Source: Clarkia xantiana subsp. parviflora (lineage: Eukaryota > Streptophyta > Magnoliopsida > Myrtales > Onagraceae). Taken from it: a stretch of 64,000 nucleotides of DNA. Both the position numbers and the translations under genes were made by a program. Positions 45,397 through 56,113 of the stretch are shown piece by piece. Below the pieces are notes generated by a model. It saw only the letters and a list, made by a program, of their open reading frames with translations, was not told where the DNA came from and made no database searches. The stretch spans positions 15,097,134-15,161,133 of the forward strand of contig JAPTYO010000010.1 in NCBI GenBank assembly GCA_036873135.1. The letters are read 5' to 3'. Every line of letters starts with the position of its first letter. Position 1 is the stretch's first letter.

Positions 45397-46115
45397 TGAG
45401 CATATTAACACTTTGTTTTCCCAAAAGGGTATTCTACATCAAAGCTCTTGTTCCTACACTCCTCAGCAAAATGGCAGGGTGGAAAAGAAACATAGGCACC
45501 TTTTAGAAATAGCCAGAGCCCTAAAATTACAACCCTTCTTACCAAATTCCTTCTGGGGTGAATGTGTCTTAACTCCATGCTATTTGATAAACTTGATGCC
45601 AACAAAAATTTTAAAAGGAAAATCCCCAGTAGAAATTTTGATGAGGAAGAAACCAGTTTTTACTCACTTAAGGGTCTTAGGTTGCCTCTGTTTTGCCAAG
45701 AACTTAGTTGTGACTGACAAGCTTTCTTCTAGAGGCATTGCCTCGGTATTTTTGGGATATTCTGAAACACAAAAAGGGTACAAGCTGTTTGATTTGGAAA
45801 ATAATAAAATTTTTGTTAGTAGAGATGTGAAATTCATTGAAAATGTCTTCCCATTTCAAAACAGAAAGTTTGATCAGATGCCTATTTTCTTTGAACATGA
45901 TTATTTTGAGGACCCTGATTCTGTCCCTTATACTGAGCCTAATGTTGATTCCACCTTACCTTTTGCTGAGAGGTCTGATCCTCAAACATCAAATGATGGA
46001 TCACCCAATTCTGATGATGTTATCCCACATGATGAGGATACTAATCCTTCTGATGGTGATTTTATCAATACTGACGATATTGAGCATGCTGTTCAATTAA
46101 CAGGTTTAGGAGGGC
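45388..46115 (+). pseudogene. Copia Pol: integrase C-terminal half
   Basis: Continues with YTPQQNGRVEKKHRHLLEIA (third catalytic E), LKGKSPVEIL, and the GKGY-like EHDYFED linker. Frame changes at about 46115 near a C6 run. It corresponds to the same protein as the previous segment. Confidence 0.8.
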
Positions 46116-47599
46116 CATCAGACCCCCCATTTGGAAGAAATATTATGTTTCTACTTGTTCACTTCATGAATATTCTATTCACAAGTATCTGTCTTATGAC
46201 GCATTATCTGATTCTTACCAAACTTATCTCACATCCTTCTCTGAGATTGTTGAGCCGGAAAGTTATGTAGAGGCTGCAGGTAATCCCTCTTGGGTGCAGG
46301 CAATGAAAAATGAATTCCAAGCTCTGGAAGAGAATGGAACGTGGGAATCGGTACATTTGCCCAAGGGTAAGACTGCTATTGGCTGTAAGTGGGTTTATAA
46401 ATTGAAATATAATTCTGATGGTAGCTTAGAAAGATACAAGGCTAGACTTGTAGCTAAGGGGTATAAACAAAAACATGGGATTGATTATCATGAAACCTTC
46501 TCCCCTATAGTTATAATGAACACTGTTAGGACTGTCTTGGCTTTAGCATCCATTTTTAATTGGCCCTTATATCAAATGGACGTTTTTAATGCTTTTTTAC
46601 AAGGTGATTTACAAGAGGAGGTTTATATGACAGTTCATGCGGGTTTTGGTAATCAGGGGGGTTGGTTTGTAGATTACTCAAATCTCTTTATGGTTTAAAG
46701 CAAGCTAGTAGAACAGTGGAACCTTAAATTAACTGATGCTTTGGTTTGTGGTGGTTTCAAACAGTCAAAGCATGACTATTCCCTGTTTACTAAGCATGTT
46801 GGTGATCAATTTTCCCTTGTTTTGGCTTATGTGGATGATTTGCTTATTACTGGAAATAGTTCTGACCTCATCTCTGAGTTGAAGCAGGTCTTGACAACTA
46901 ATTTTAAGATGAAAGATTTGGGAGAACTGAGGTATTTTTTTGGGAATTGAAATTCTTAGATCTTCTGATGGCATTATTCTTTCCCAAAGGAAGTATGCTC
47001 TTGATCTTATTTCCTCTGTTGGCCTTTCTGGTGGTAGGGTAGCCAAGACTCCAATGGAGTTGAATTTGAAACTTACTACCAAAATGTATGATGATCACTT
47101 AAAAGTGAATCAATCTGATAAACCCCTAAGTGATGTCACTAGTTATAGGAGACTGATAGGGAAGCTTCTGTATTTGACTATCACCAGACCTGATATTAGC
47201 TTTGCTGTAAGGCATATGAGCCAATTTATGCAGGATCCTAAGGAATCACACTGGGATGCTGCAATGAGGATTGTTAGGTATGTTAAAAGGGAAGCTGGTA
47301 AAGGTATTTTTCTGGACTCTAAGTCTTCTACTGAGCTCATTGCATACTGTGATTCGGATTGGGGTAGTTGTTTGGAGACCAGGAGGTCTGTAACAGGTTT
47401 CTGTGTTAAATTGGGTAATTCTTTTATTTCATGGAAAGTAAAAAAACAGTCCACCGTCTACAAATCCTCTGCTGAGTTTGAATATCGCAGTATCAGTGAT
47501 TTACTCAAGGAAGTCTTATGGCTCAGAGGTTTGTTATCTGAGTTGGGATTTCCTCAGCTTGATCCTACAAAGATGTTTTGTGACAATGGGCTGCTGTGA
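46116..47599 (+). pseudogene. Copia Pol: reverse transcriptase and RNase H, frameshifted
   Basis: RT motifs: WVYKLKYNSDG, RYKARLVAKGY, YQMDVFNAFLQGDLQEEVYM (up to 46630), SLYGLKQAS after a shift near a G6 run (46655), YVDDLLITG (about 46831) and a further shift in a T7 run (46934-46940). RNase H: YCDSDWGSC, CVKLGNSFISWKVKKQSTV, SSAEFEYRS (normally AEAEYR), CDN. A further shift lies after CDNG. The enzyme is not expressible as one protein as sequenced. Confidence 0.85.
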
Positions 47600-47864
47600 A
47601 AATAGTAACCAATCCAGTTTTCCACGAGAGAACCAAACATATTTAAATTGATTGTCACATGGTTCGTGAAAAAATTGTTGAGAATATAGCAAGTTATGTT
47701 CTATCAATACTGAATATCAAGAAGCTGACATGTTTACCAAGGTTTTAGCAGGAAAACAGCATTACTTCTTGTCAGGAAAGCTGGGCATGAAAAACGTTTT
47801 CAAAGGAGTTGAAAATGAAGTATCTGACACAGAAGATTAAAGCAACCTGCAAGGTATCCAGCTT
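47600..47864 (+). pseudogene. Copia RNase H tail
   Basis: Frame-shifted continuation with NPVFHERTKH, HMVREKIVENI and QEADMFTKVLAG, the final RNase H motifs. Confidence 0.7.
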
Positions 47865-47873
47865 GAGGGGGGG
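47865..47873 (+). other. Polypurine tract
   Basis: GAGGGGGGG immediately before the 3' LTR. Confidence 0.85.
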
Positions 47874-48210
47874 TGTTGAGTTTTGGGCCCTGGTGGTTTT
47901 CGAGTTGGGCTCTTGATCTGCAAGCTGGATACTCCTGAGCTATGTTATTATGCTTGGTTCTTTCTGTTATTACTTTTTGTTTGTGGACTGAGTTTTTATT
48001 TTTAAGTTGTACAGACTAAAATAGTTTAGGCCCTTTTTTGGCTTCTATGAAACTTTGGTGGTCTTTTTGGCCAAGTTGTAATTTCTCACAGGTATGAGAT
48101 TCGGGAATAGGGGCACCACATGAAGGAACTGCCCCTGAGACGCCTGGAATTCCTTCTCCATTTTCCTTCTGCTAGGGTTTCAGTTCCTCGCTTCGCTACT
48201 AGATTTTAGA
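47874..48210 (+). repeat. 3' LTR
   Basis: Aligned end to end with 42926-43270; lacks 8 bp (around ACCATTTA). Followed by target duplication GTATG. Confidence 0.92.
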
Positions 48211-48215
48211 GTATG

Positions 48216-48879
48216 AATACGAACACCGAATTACAACACAAAGACCGAAACTAAAACGGTTTCGTAACTGAGGTCCGTGCAGATCACGGTCTCCCTAAGA
48301 AAATTTCGCCTCACCTCACTCTCAGGTGCAACGAGGTTTGTACAGGACGACCGCCTCCCATGATACAACAGTATCGTTACACAATGCACGTAATTCAACC
48401 GAACCAAACTGAACCAAACTCAAACATGAAGGTGAAAGTGGTAAAATTATCGGATAAATAAACCCAAAAATTAAACACGACCTAAGAGCAACCCGCAGCA
48501 CAAACATATGATAAAGAATAGAGAAAATCACTATATGGTACTTTTTGGATTTATTGTTTATTCTGAGAGTGGGGTAGCAACTCTTATATACTGCATGATT
48601 GACGGTCTCTATATCAACACAGACTACACATGCGTAGATTATATACTTTCAAAAACCGAGCATTGCAATGTATCTAGAAAATATTAGAAGACGTAATTTA
48701 TGGTTCTGCATATTTACAGATTATAATTTTTCCAAATTTCTTTTTAGCAATGGACAAAATTTAATTTCCTGGTTCAGCAAAAGTGGAACAGCGGGAGGTA
48801 GACTTTTTGGACCGACATTCGTGTATGCACGTCAAGAGTGCGCACACACGCCAAGCTTCCTGGGTAAAACATATATGAG
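48216..48879. other. Anonymous spacer
   Basis: No gene recognised. Contiguous in origin with sequence left of 42921 (Gnk2-3 3' flank). Confidence 0.45.
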
Positions 48880-50063
48880 AATAAGATATATTAGAGATAA
48901 ATAAATCTTATTATATTCAGATAAATCTAGATTGGGAATATATATATATATTCTTAGTATATTATCAGGATAGGATATGCCCGAATAGTCCAGTTGTCAT
49001 CGGCGGATGTCTGGAGAGGTCCAGTCGGAAACAGCGGAAGTCCAAAGATGTCCAGTAGGCAACGACAAAAACCCGGAGATGTCCAGTCGGCACGGCGGTA
49101 GCCCGGATTTCCTTAGACCGTAGAGTGGGTAGACCTTTTAGAACTTCTAACTAGAAGGTAACTATAAAAAAAAAACGAAAATAGAAGATATAGGAGAGAA
49201 AGTTGACGAAAAAAAAGGACAACGGATTGCTTTCACTTGAAAAAATAGAATTAGATCTTGGTTGACTATTCGATATTCTGTCAATGGTATCTTCTACAGC
49301 TATAGCTGAAAGTGCCTTGCCTTTGAAAGACTACTTGGTATTTTCTTTGTATAGGTATTTTAAAAGCCTCAAATAAAAAAGGGGCATCGCCAAAGGTGGT
49401 TTATACATTCCTCTTAGTCTCCACTTTAGGGATCATTTTTTTCGCTATCTTTTTTCTAGATATCCAGTTGGCACAACGGTAGCCCGGAGGTCCAATCGGC
49501 AATGGCGGAAGCCCGGGGAGATCCTGTCGGCAACGGCAGAAACCTGGAGAGATCCAGTCGGCATCGGCGGAGAAGAATTGAGGCGGACATGACAGTAGTA
49601 GGGACCATCATTGCGGTGACGTCGTCAGTTGGCTAAATCAGAGGACCGACGCAGAAGTCGTCGACACGGAAGCAGGGATTTATTGTCTTAATAGAAGATA
49701 GAAAAAAAAATCATAATTGTGCAGGGGGCGGCCGGCATGACAACTGCATAGCTGATGTCGGTCCCGACCACCCCTGCAGTGGTGATGGTGGGCGGCGGCT
49801 TGTAAGTTATACTCGTTGGAGGAATGAAGGCTCTGATACCATATAGAAGAATGAGAATTGTATTATTGATCTTGTTTATGGTTGAGTACATGTACATATA
49901 TATATAGATACAAGACTATATTTATAACAAATACTAAATCTATAACAATATAATAAGGAAAACATAATATGATAATATACTAATAATATATTTATATATT
50001 CCTAATCTAGATTTATCTGAATATAATAAGATATTTTATCTCTAATATATCTTATCCCCTTAT
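48880..50063 (-). mobile_element. Small non-autonomous LTR element, copy 2, rearranged
   Basis: The - strand shows an LTR (about 50063-49841), a PBS (complement GCTCTGATACCA at 49830-49841) and the same internal sequence as 653-1236, including the minisatellite and GCCGGCTGCCCCC-like block. At the left (48885-48985) the LTR fragment is in the opposite orientation to the one at the right, so part of the element has been inverted or has recombined. About 49110-49450 is an extra AT-rich block absent in copy 1. Confidence 0.6.
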
Positions 50064-50880
50064 AAAGCATTCGACCCACTCAATTGTACCATGTACAGAC
50101 ACGCATAGAGAGAGCCTATTGGTAGTGTATTGTTACACTCCAGTGAACTTAGCTATAATATATACTAGCTAAGTTTTACACAACTCCCACCGATGTGAGA
50201 CAATTACTCTTCTCTTTCAACTTCAAGTGATGAAAAATGTCGTTCGCACTTGACAAATGAGCTAATCCATTTTTTTTTTCAAACAATCCTCCACATGAAT
50301 GGTATTTGAAAACCTAATGATAGCTCTAGATACGAAGTTTGAGTTCAACGATCAATACCTGCATAGGATAGGTAGTTGTTACATTTTGAACCTTCCCTTG
50401 TGAAATTATGTCGACTATACTTATTAGTCAGTAGACGTGATGTCCTTGAAGTGGACTGTCGTTCTGTAAAAAATGACGCAACTCACACTGATATTTCTCT
50501 AGTATAGTTCGGTTCACGGCTTAATATACGTTATAGCTCTATACGTTGCCCGGTTGTGCAAGCATTTCTAAGAATAATGTCCTCAACAATTCTTTTCGAG
50601 GCGGCTCATCTTCTCACTCGCATATGTGATTTTTTATCTCAACAGATTTATCACGACTCTAAGTTAACTCAAGAGTCTCACATTTTCTTTGAGATTTCTC
50701 ATGAACCATTAAAAGTTAACACTTAAACTTAATTCACACAATCACTATATAGCAACATAGGAATGTGCTTAAGGGTTCGACCACCGTAGTGATGATCTCA
50801 CTCGCTCATATGACTAGGTTGTCCCATTGAACCTAAATTTTCGGATCTTCAATCAACTAGGTTAGATTTTCCTTCTTAAA
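50064..50880 (-). other. 3' flank of an antisense copia relic, possible LTR
   Basis: Lies beyond the ADPL motif of the relic at 50880-51800 in its reading direction. No partner LTR was identified. No gene seen. Confidence 0.35.
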
Positions 50881-51800
50881 AATATTATTTCACGGACTTT
50901 AATTCCACTCCTCTTAATGCTCGGCCAAAAGCTTTCTATTTAATATTTTGATTAGCGGATCCGCAATATCAGCAGCCAACTTCACGTAGTCGAACGTGAT
51001 AATTCCAGTTCAGTTGAATTGTCTATTGGAGTTATCATGTCTTATGATGCATAAGTCTAGACTTTCTTGTACATATTTTATAACATGTCATACAAAATGC
51101 AGATTGATTATCGCAATGTTGCATTAAGGTCCTTAGACCGCCATAGTCCTTAGACTATATTTCTTGTAGTAATAATTTTTTTTAATCCAACAACTATATT
51201 CAGGTTGATTCTCGTCGAACAACAGATTTGTAAAGTGTCTAATTTGCCAAACTTTAGTAATGGTATCCGGGCCAAATGAGGGGTGCACCACTATTTCCAC
51301 TTAAAACCATGTCCACTTGATAGAATCTTTATGCTCTTATAATAGTTTGGATTAAACCTAAACAATTATCAATTTTTTTTTTTTTTCTGATTTTGGCCAA
51401 CTTATAAGATCCTCTAATAAACTGCATAACTATTTCGCTTGTACGACAGACTTGTCTAGTGCTTATGAACGCAGCTTGTTATATCTTTTGTTTTGAGGAT
51501 TTTCATGTCATGATTGCACCTCCTAGGGTAAACACATACTCACTCATGAAGTTCAATTTTGTCAAAACATAAATTCAATTCACATCGCTATAGCTTAAAA
51601 TTATGCATTGATATCTCGTAGAATGCAGCCCATAACTATGGGTATGTCCCAGGTACCTTAGTAACCTGACCATCCATCCTATCACAGTGATATGTACTTG
51701 GGTTACGTACTCCTATATCTACTCAACACGCTCACAACATTTTGTATATCATGTTTTGTAAATTTCGTTAAATTTATCACACTTTCAATGATCCTTGCGT
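50880..51800 (-). pseudogene. Degenerate copia RT-connection and RNase H
   Basis: Read on - with frame changes it gives LLRYLGHTHSYGLH (about 51660), SEYVFTLGGAIMT (about 51520), and VKLAADIADPLIKIL (about 50950-50990). These correspond to copia motifs LKYLRGT..YGL, GYVFTLGG.A.SW and N.ADPLTK. Heavily mutated. Confidence 0.65.
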
Positions 51801-52169
51801 ACTAAATTTTTTGAGAGATACATTCTTCTTTGTTTTTTGAAAAATACTTGCTCGAATACATTGAAGTATACTGGCATCTCTCTTATTGTCCTTGTTTAAT
51901 TTTTCCAGTATCTTATTGATATATTAAGACTGACTTGATTTAAAAAAATTCCTCCCAGCGTTTTTGTAATATTTATATAGAGGATTACATTAGCAAGACT
52001 CATCATATCTTTCACGTCAATTGTCAAATTCAACGTATACAAATTCGGAAACGCTATGTTGGAAAAATTAGAAAATACTGACTAGGACTAACACATACAT
52101 GTCAAGCATAGAAATCATCTGAATCGAATTAGTGTACAATATACTATATAGATAAATTAGCTAAGAATT
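51801..52169. other. Unassigned sequence
   Basis: Probably part of the same relic. No recognisable motif. Confidence 0.35.
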
Positions 52170-52492
52170 AATTAGATATTTTGTCCGCCGAACAGATAGT
52201 AATATTAAAATGACAAGGAGACAGTTTTTATAAGCTCTGGCACAAAAACAAGGTTCTAATGAGGAAACAACCTAAGTAGTAGTCTGAGATCTGATCTGCC
52301 GAGCGAATCAAAAGGATTAAGGAAGATAATTAAGGAGACAAATTAAGTTGTGAGCTGCTATGATAATAACAAGAACAAAGGCTTTATTAATTAATACTTC
52401 CCATTTATATACCAAGTAATGCAAATAACGTTTACCAAAAAAAGAGTAATGCAAAGAAATCAGATTGGAATAATATACATAAATTTTGCAAC
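52170..52492. promoter_or_regulatory. Gnk2-4 upstream region (shared with Gnk2-3)
   Basis: Paralogous to 41950-42304. TATA box TTTATATA at 52404-52411, 82 bp from the ATG; a 30-bp insertion containing a second AGTAATGCAAAG follows it, compared with Gnk2-3. Confidence 0.65.
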
Positions 52493-52921
52493 ATGGATAC
52501 ATATAATTTCAAGAAATTAGTTGCAGCTGCTGCGATTATCGGTACTCTACAATGTATTTACTTCTTCGTCGCAGTCACTGGTTCCCACGCGAATGGACCC
52601 GACATTAGCCTAGTTTACAGAATCTGCAACGGCGAGCTTGGTAGCACAGACGGGTTTTTGTTAGACGCATATGATACGATGTTACACTTAATTGAAAATA
52701 CACCGAATACGGGTTATGATTACTACTACACGTTTAATGATGTGTATGGTCATGCAGCGTGTAATGGGAAGCTAACCACAGATGACTGCGTAGTTTGTCT
52801 GAGTTCCGCTAACGATCAAAAGTGTCGACCCACAAGAATATATAGGTGCTCAGATTCAGCTTCAAGATTGCAGAATCCGGTACGAGAATTATCCGTTTGT
52901 AGAAACATAATGACATACTAA
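52493..52921 (+). pseudogene. Gnk2-like gene with 4-bp insertion frameshift (Gnk2-4)
   Basis: Same N-terminus, signal peptide and domain as Gnk2-3 through CRPTRI (residue 116; cysteines 46, 90, 99, 102, 111). A TATA insertion at about 52839-52844 (AAGAATATATAGG versus AAGAATAGG) then shifts the frame. The sixth cysteine and the GAQIQL.DC...YE.YPF tail, including the mannose-contact Glu, are lost. The ancestral stop TAA would be at 52908-52910; the shifted frame stops at 52919-52921, giving 142 residues with an unrelated 26-residue end. It is probably non-functional, or a variant allele. The downstream coding bases remain well preserved, so the change is recent. Confidence 0.8.
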
Positions 52922-53150
52922 TATATACAATGTTCTCTTCTCTTGTCTGTAGATGTATGTATATCATATACGTTTGCAGATGCTACACAGTTACTTGGTC
53001 TCCAGTTATATGTAAGCTGCTAATCTTTTGCAAATCCAGAATAATTTCATTTCACTTCTGTTGGAATTAGACGTTTGAAGTTTGGTAGTGGACATATGCA
53101 TGATAATGTAATATCCATACAAAAAATGTGTACTTAGAGCAACTAAAAAG
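52922..53150. other. 3' flank of Gnk2-4
   Basis: Starts like the 3' flank of Gnk2-3 (TAGATGT.TATATATCATATACG, GCTACACAGTTACTT), so the duplication extends past the gene. No other feature. Confidence 0.5.
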
Positions 53151-53159
53151 TAAAAAATA

Positions 53160-53938
53160 GGGTTAATTGATCTTTTGTACAACATGTTTGACGATTTTTT
53201 ACTTTTGGTGCAATATTTTTTTTTTTTTTTATACTTTTGGTGCAATACGTTTGCAATTTGTACCACTTTTAGTGCATCTGTTAGTTGACCGTTAGTTTGA
53301 CCGTTAAATAGTCACGTGACTTGCACATGCCTAGCCCCAAATTTCTATTTTTTCAGTTTAGTCATCAAATTTAGGGTCCTAAGTTTTTATTTTTGCAATT
53401 TAGCCCCTTAACATTTTCAACCGCACCATAGGGCTAAATTGACCTAGCCATGGTCCGACCCATGGCTAGGGTCACCGGACCTAGGCGACCTTAACCACCT
53501 AGCCATGAGTCGGACCATGGCTAGGTCAATTTAGGCTTAGGGTCCAACTGGGTCAATTTTACCATAAGACTTAATTGACCTAGCAATGTTTCGACCTATG
53601 ACTAGGTCGGACCATGGCTAGGGTCACCGGGCGTTGGTGGCACTAGCCATGGTTCGGACCATGGCTAGGTCAATTTAGCCCTAGGGCGCGGTTGAAAATA
53701 TTTAGGGGCTAAATTGCAAAAATAAAAACTAAGACAATAAATTTGAGGACTAAACTGAAAAAAATAGAAATTTGGGGCTAGGCATGTGCAAGTTACGTGA
53801 CTATTTAACGGTCAACTAACAGATGCACCAAAAGTTGTACAAATTGCAAACATATTACACAAAAAAAAAAAAAAAAAAAAAATGTTACACCAAAAGCCAA
53901 AAATCGTCAAATATGTTGTACCAAAAATCTATTAACCC
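53160..53938. mobile_element. Long-TIR MULE-type MITE (family C), 779 bp
   Basis: Ends GGGTTAATTGAT / ATTAACCC with inverted arms of about 300 bp (TTTGGTGCAATA, CAGTTTAGTC.TCAAATTT, GCTAGGCATGTGCAAGT). The loop is rich in CATGGCTAGG/CCTAGCCATGG. Flanked by TAAAAAATA and TAAAAAAATA, a 9-bp duplication differing by one A. Confidence 0.82.
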
Positions 53939-54129
53939 TAAAAAAATATCCAGTTATCAAGTTTAGGTATCGGCTGTCTGAGATGCCAATCTGGTACCGT
54001 TCCTAGACTTGTGCAGTAAATGCCCTGCAAGAAGGGACGAAGGTATTATGTGTAATGGGATAAAATCTCCACATTCTTTTATGGTTTAGATGGATTTATT
54101 ATTTTATATTTATATGTGTATTAAATATG

Positions 54130-54600
54130 CATGATTGATGCAGAGTGATTACGCATGACGCGTATGCATGATAGTTTCAGGATTAATAGCATGCGATAAT
54201 TTACTTGTGTAGTAGAATTATGTGTGCTTGAATGAGAAATCCTCGAAACATTTTAAAAGGTTCTTGGGAAAGCCAAGATCGGGTGTATGTAAAAACTCCC
54301 CGTTCTGGTTAAAGTAGCGATTAAACCGTTTTCAAAGAGACTTATCTATTAGAAAGGAGACGTCGGCAGTGTGAACTCTTTTTACTGGTGGTCGGGTTGG
54401 TTAGATAACCGAGGAATCATTGTTTTTTGTCTCATATCTCATAGATATCCGACGTAAGCAATTCTTTTCAAAATATTTTAAATTGTCACCTTAATTGTCG
54501 CATGGTTTGTCAATGTGTTAATTTCAATGGCTGATAGAGTTTATTCTACACTCCTCGCAATCTCGATGGATTTAATTGTGATGAATGGAAGGAATATGGT
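54130..54600 (+). repeat. Copia leader/gag-start fragment
   Basis: Similar to 10670-11230 of the 12.4-kb copia element (ATAATTTACTT, ACGCGTATGCATGAT, GGGAAAGCCAAGATCGGGT, GTTTGTCAATGTGTTA). No LTR is attached. Its right edge abuts the MADS-related inverted repeat. Confidence 0.65.
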
Positions 54601-55053
54601 GCACCAAGTAGATATAATAATGTATATATTTTAATGAATTATTTGCAATATTAGTAAAATTATTTGGGGGGAGGGGGATATGTAAATATTATATTTCAGA
54701 TAGTTGTGTCTATTCATATTAAAGAGTTATTAAAACACATGAATTTTCGTATCGTGTCAAGAATGTGAAAAAACACAACTCCGTTACAGCTCTGATTTTC
54801 GTGTCGTGTTAGTAATTACTGCCCCAAATTTATTATTTGATTCTTCTAGTATTCAATGTAATCAAATCTTATATAAATTAGCCAAATATATGTAACTATT
54901 AACCAACGTGTTACACTTAAATTCACAATGGGTATATGTAACTTAATTTTACATTATATTTATTTATTTTTGGCCATCGCGTTTATTAAAAATGGAATAA
55001 TATTCACACTTGGTAGTTACAAAAAGTGATTTCCTTAATACTGGAGATTTCCT

Positions 55054-55238
55054 TATTAATGAAGAGACGCGCCGCATCACCTTCTTCAAGAGGAGATCTG
55101 GCATGTGTATAATAAGGCTAGTGAGATTGTAACTTTGATCGATGCTCATTTCGATCGCGTCGGGTTAACTCCAACGGTGCTGGTATACTCGTTTGCTCAT
55201 CCTAGTATTGAGAATATCATCAACCGCTTCCTCGCTTA
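55054..55238 (+). pseudogene. Type I MADS-box fragment (sense)
   Basis: Reads NEETRRITFFKRRSG, then after a one-base shift YNKASEIVTLIDAHF, GLTPTVLVYSFAHP and SIENIINRFLA, followed by TAG. This matches the MADS domain of the intact gene (NEEARLSTFSKRKSG ... SIEDIINRFL). The start, leader and N-terminal arm are missing: the 5' flank at 55045 joins straight to the middle of the MADS domain. Confidence 0.85.
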
Positions 55239-55296
55239 GCAAGCTCATCTAGAGGAACTACTGGAATTATGGCTGTAATCGTTGCTGATTTTCTAC

Positions 55297-55523
55297 CTTT
55301 GTTGCACTTATTTGGATCATTATCACCACCCATACTGCCCCGCGCGACGCAGTTGCTATGGTCCAACTTATTAGAATGGTAAGTACTTAGCAGATGGAAG
55401 AAACTTTAATATGTTTGGTCTTTCCGTGCTATCTATTTATATTAGATGAAACAACATGTTTATTAATGAAAATGGAAATAACCATTCAGTTCAATAATTT
55501 ATCCGGCGTTTAGTTTTAAAATC
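55297..55523 (-). pseudogene. Type I MADS gene 5' end fragment (antisense)
   Basis: On the - strand it aligns with the leader and first codons of the intact gene: TATAAATAGAT.GCAC, AATAAGTT, CAACTGC.TCG..GGGGCA, GATGATCCAAATAAG (here GATAATGATCCAAATAAG). The start codon position reads ATA. Similarity ends at about 55297, where the coding region is lost. It supplies exactly the portion missing from the sense fragment. Confidence 0.75.
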
Positions 55524-55580
55524 TACAATATTAAGGAAATCACTTGTTGTGACTATCAAAAATTAATATTATTCCATTTA

Positions 55581-56113
55581 GGGTTAATAACTAAAAAACT
55601 GTCCAAGGTTTACCCTATGTTAAAATTAGGTGTCTGAAGTTTGAAATGTTAAAATGGAATGTCTCAATTTTCATTTTTGTTGAAATTTGGTGTCTCGGTG
55701 TGATTACTTTAGATAAGTCAATTCCGACGAAATCGTATGTCAAATTCGAGCTCTCATACACACTCCCTTCTCGTCATTTTTCCGGGACCGTCACCTAAAA
55801 AGTTGGTCACATCCGGGCAAGTAAATCTCGCTCTATTGTCCTTGGAAAGTGGCTCCACACCGCTCTTCTAGAAACTTTTTTTTTAATGTTCAATTTTTAG
55901 GTGAAATTTGACGATTTTGTGAAAAGTAAAGAGTTATGGATTATGAGTGGGTTGGTGGGTTGATGAAAATGATTGAATGGAGATGAAAAGACGCACAGAG
56001 ACGCCAGATTTCAACAAAAATGAAACTTGAGACAGTCCATTTTAACATTTCAAACTTCAGACACCTAATTTTAACATAGGGTAAACCTTGGACAGTTTTT
56101 TAGTTATTAACCC
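55581..56113. mobile_element. Long-TIR MULE-type MITE (family D), 533 bp
   Basis: Ends GGGTTAATAACTAAAAAACT / AGTTTTTTAGTTATTAACCC. Perfect 9-bp target duplication TTCCATTTA (55572-55580, 56114-56122). Inserted in the right arm of the MADS inverted repeat; the left arm lacks it, so it came after the inversion. Confidence 0.92.

Larger units (their letters stand above)
42926..48210 (+). mobile_element. Near-complete 5.3-kb Ty1-copia retrotransposon
   Basis: LTRs of 345 and 337 bp, PBS, PPT, gag, protease, integrase, RT and RNase H in copia order, flanked by a perfect 5-bp target duplication. About 13 substitutions plus one 8-bp indel separate the LTRs (about 4% by eye). All domains are present but interrupted by two in-frame stops and at least four frame changes, several in 6-7 nt homopolymers. 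The element lies just downstream of Gnk2-3. Confidence 0.95.

Noticed and set aside
50852..51190. Independent host gene on the - strand
   Set aside because: Recognisable fragments are copia RNase H motifs (ADPL, YVFTLGG), so it is a transposon relic.
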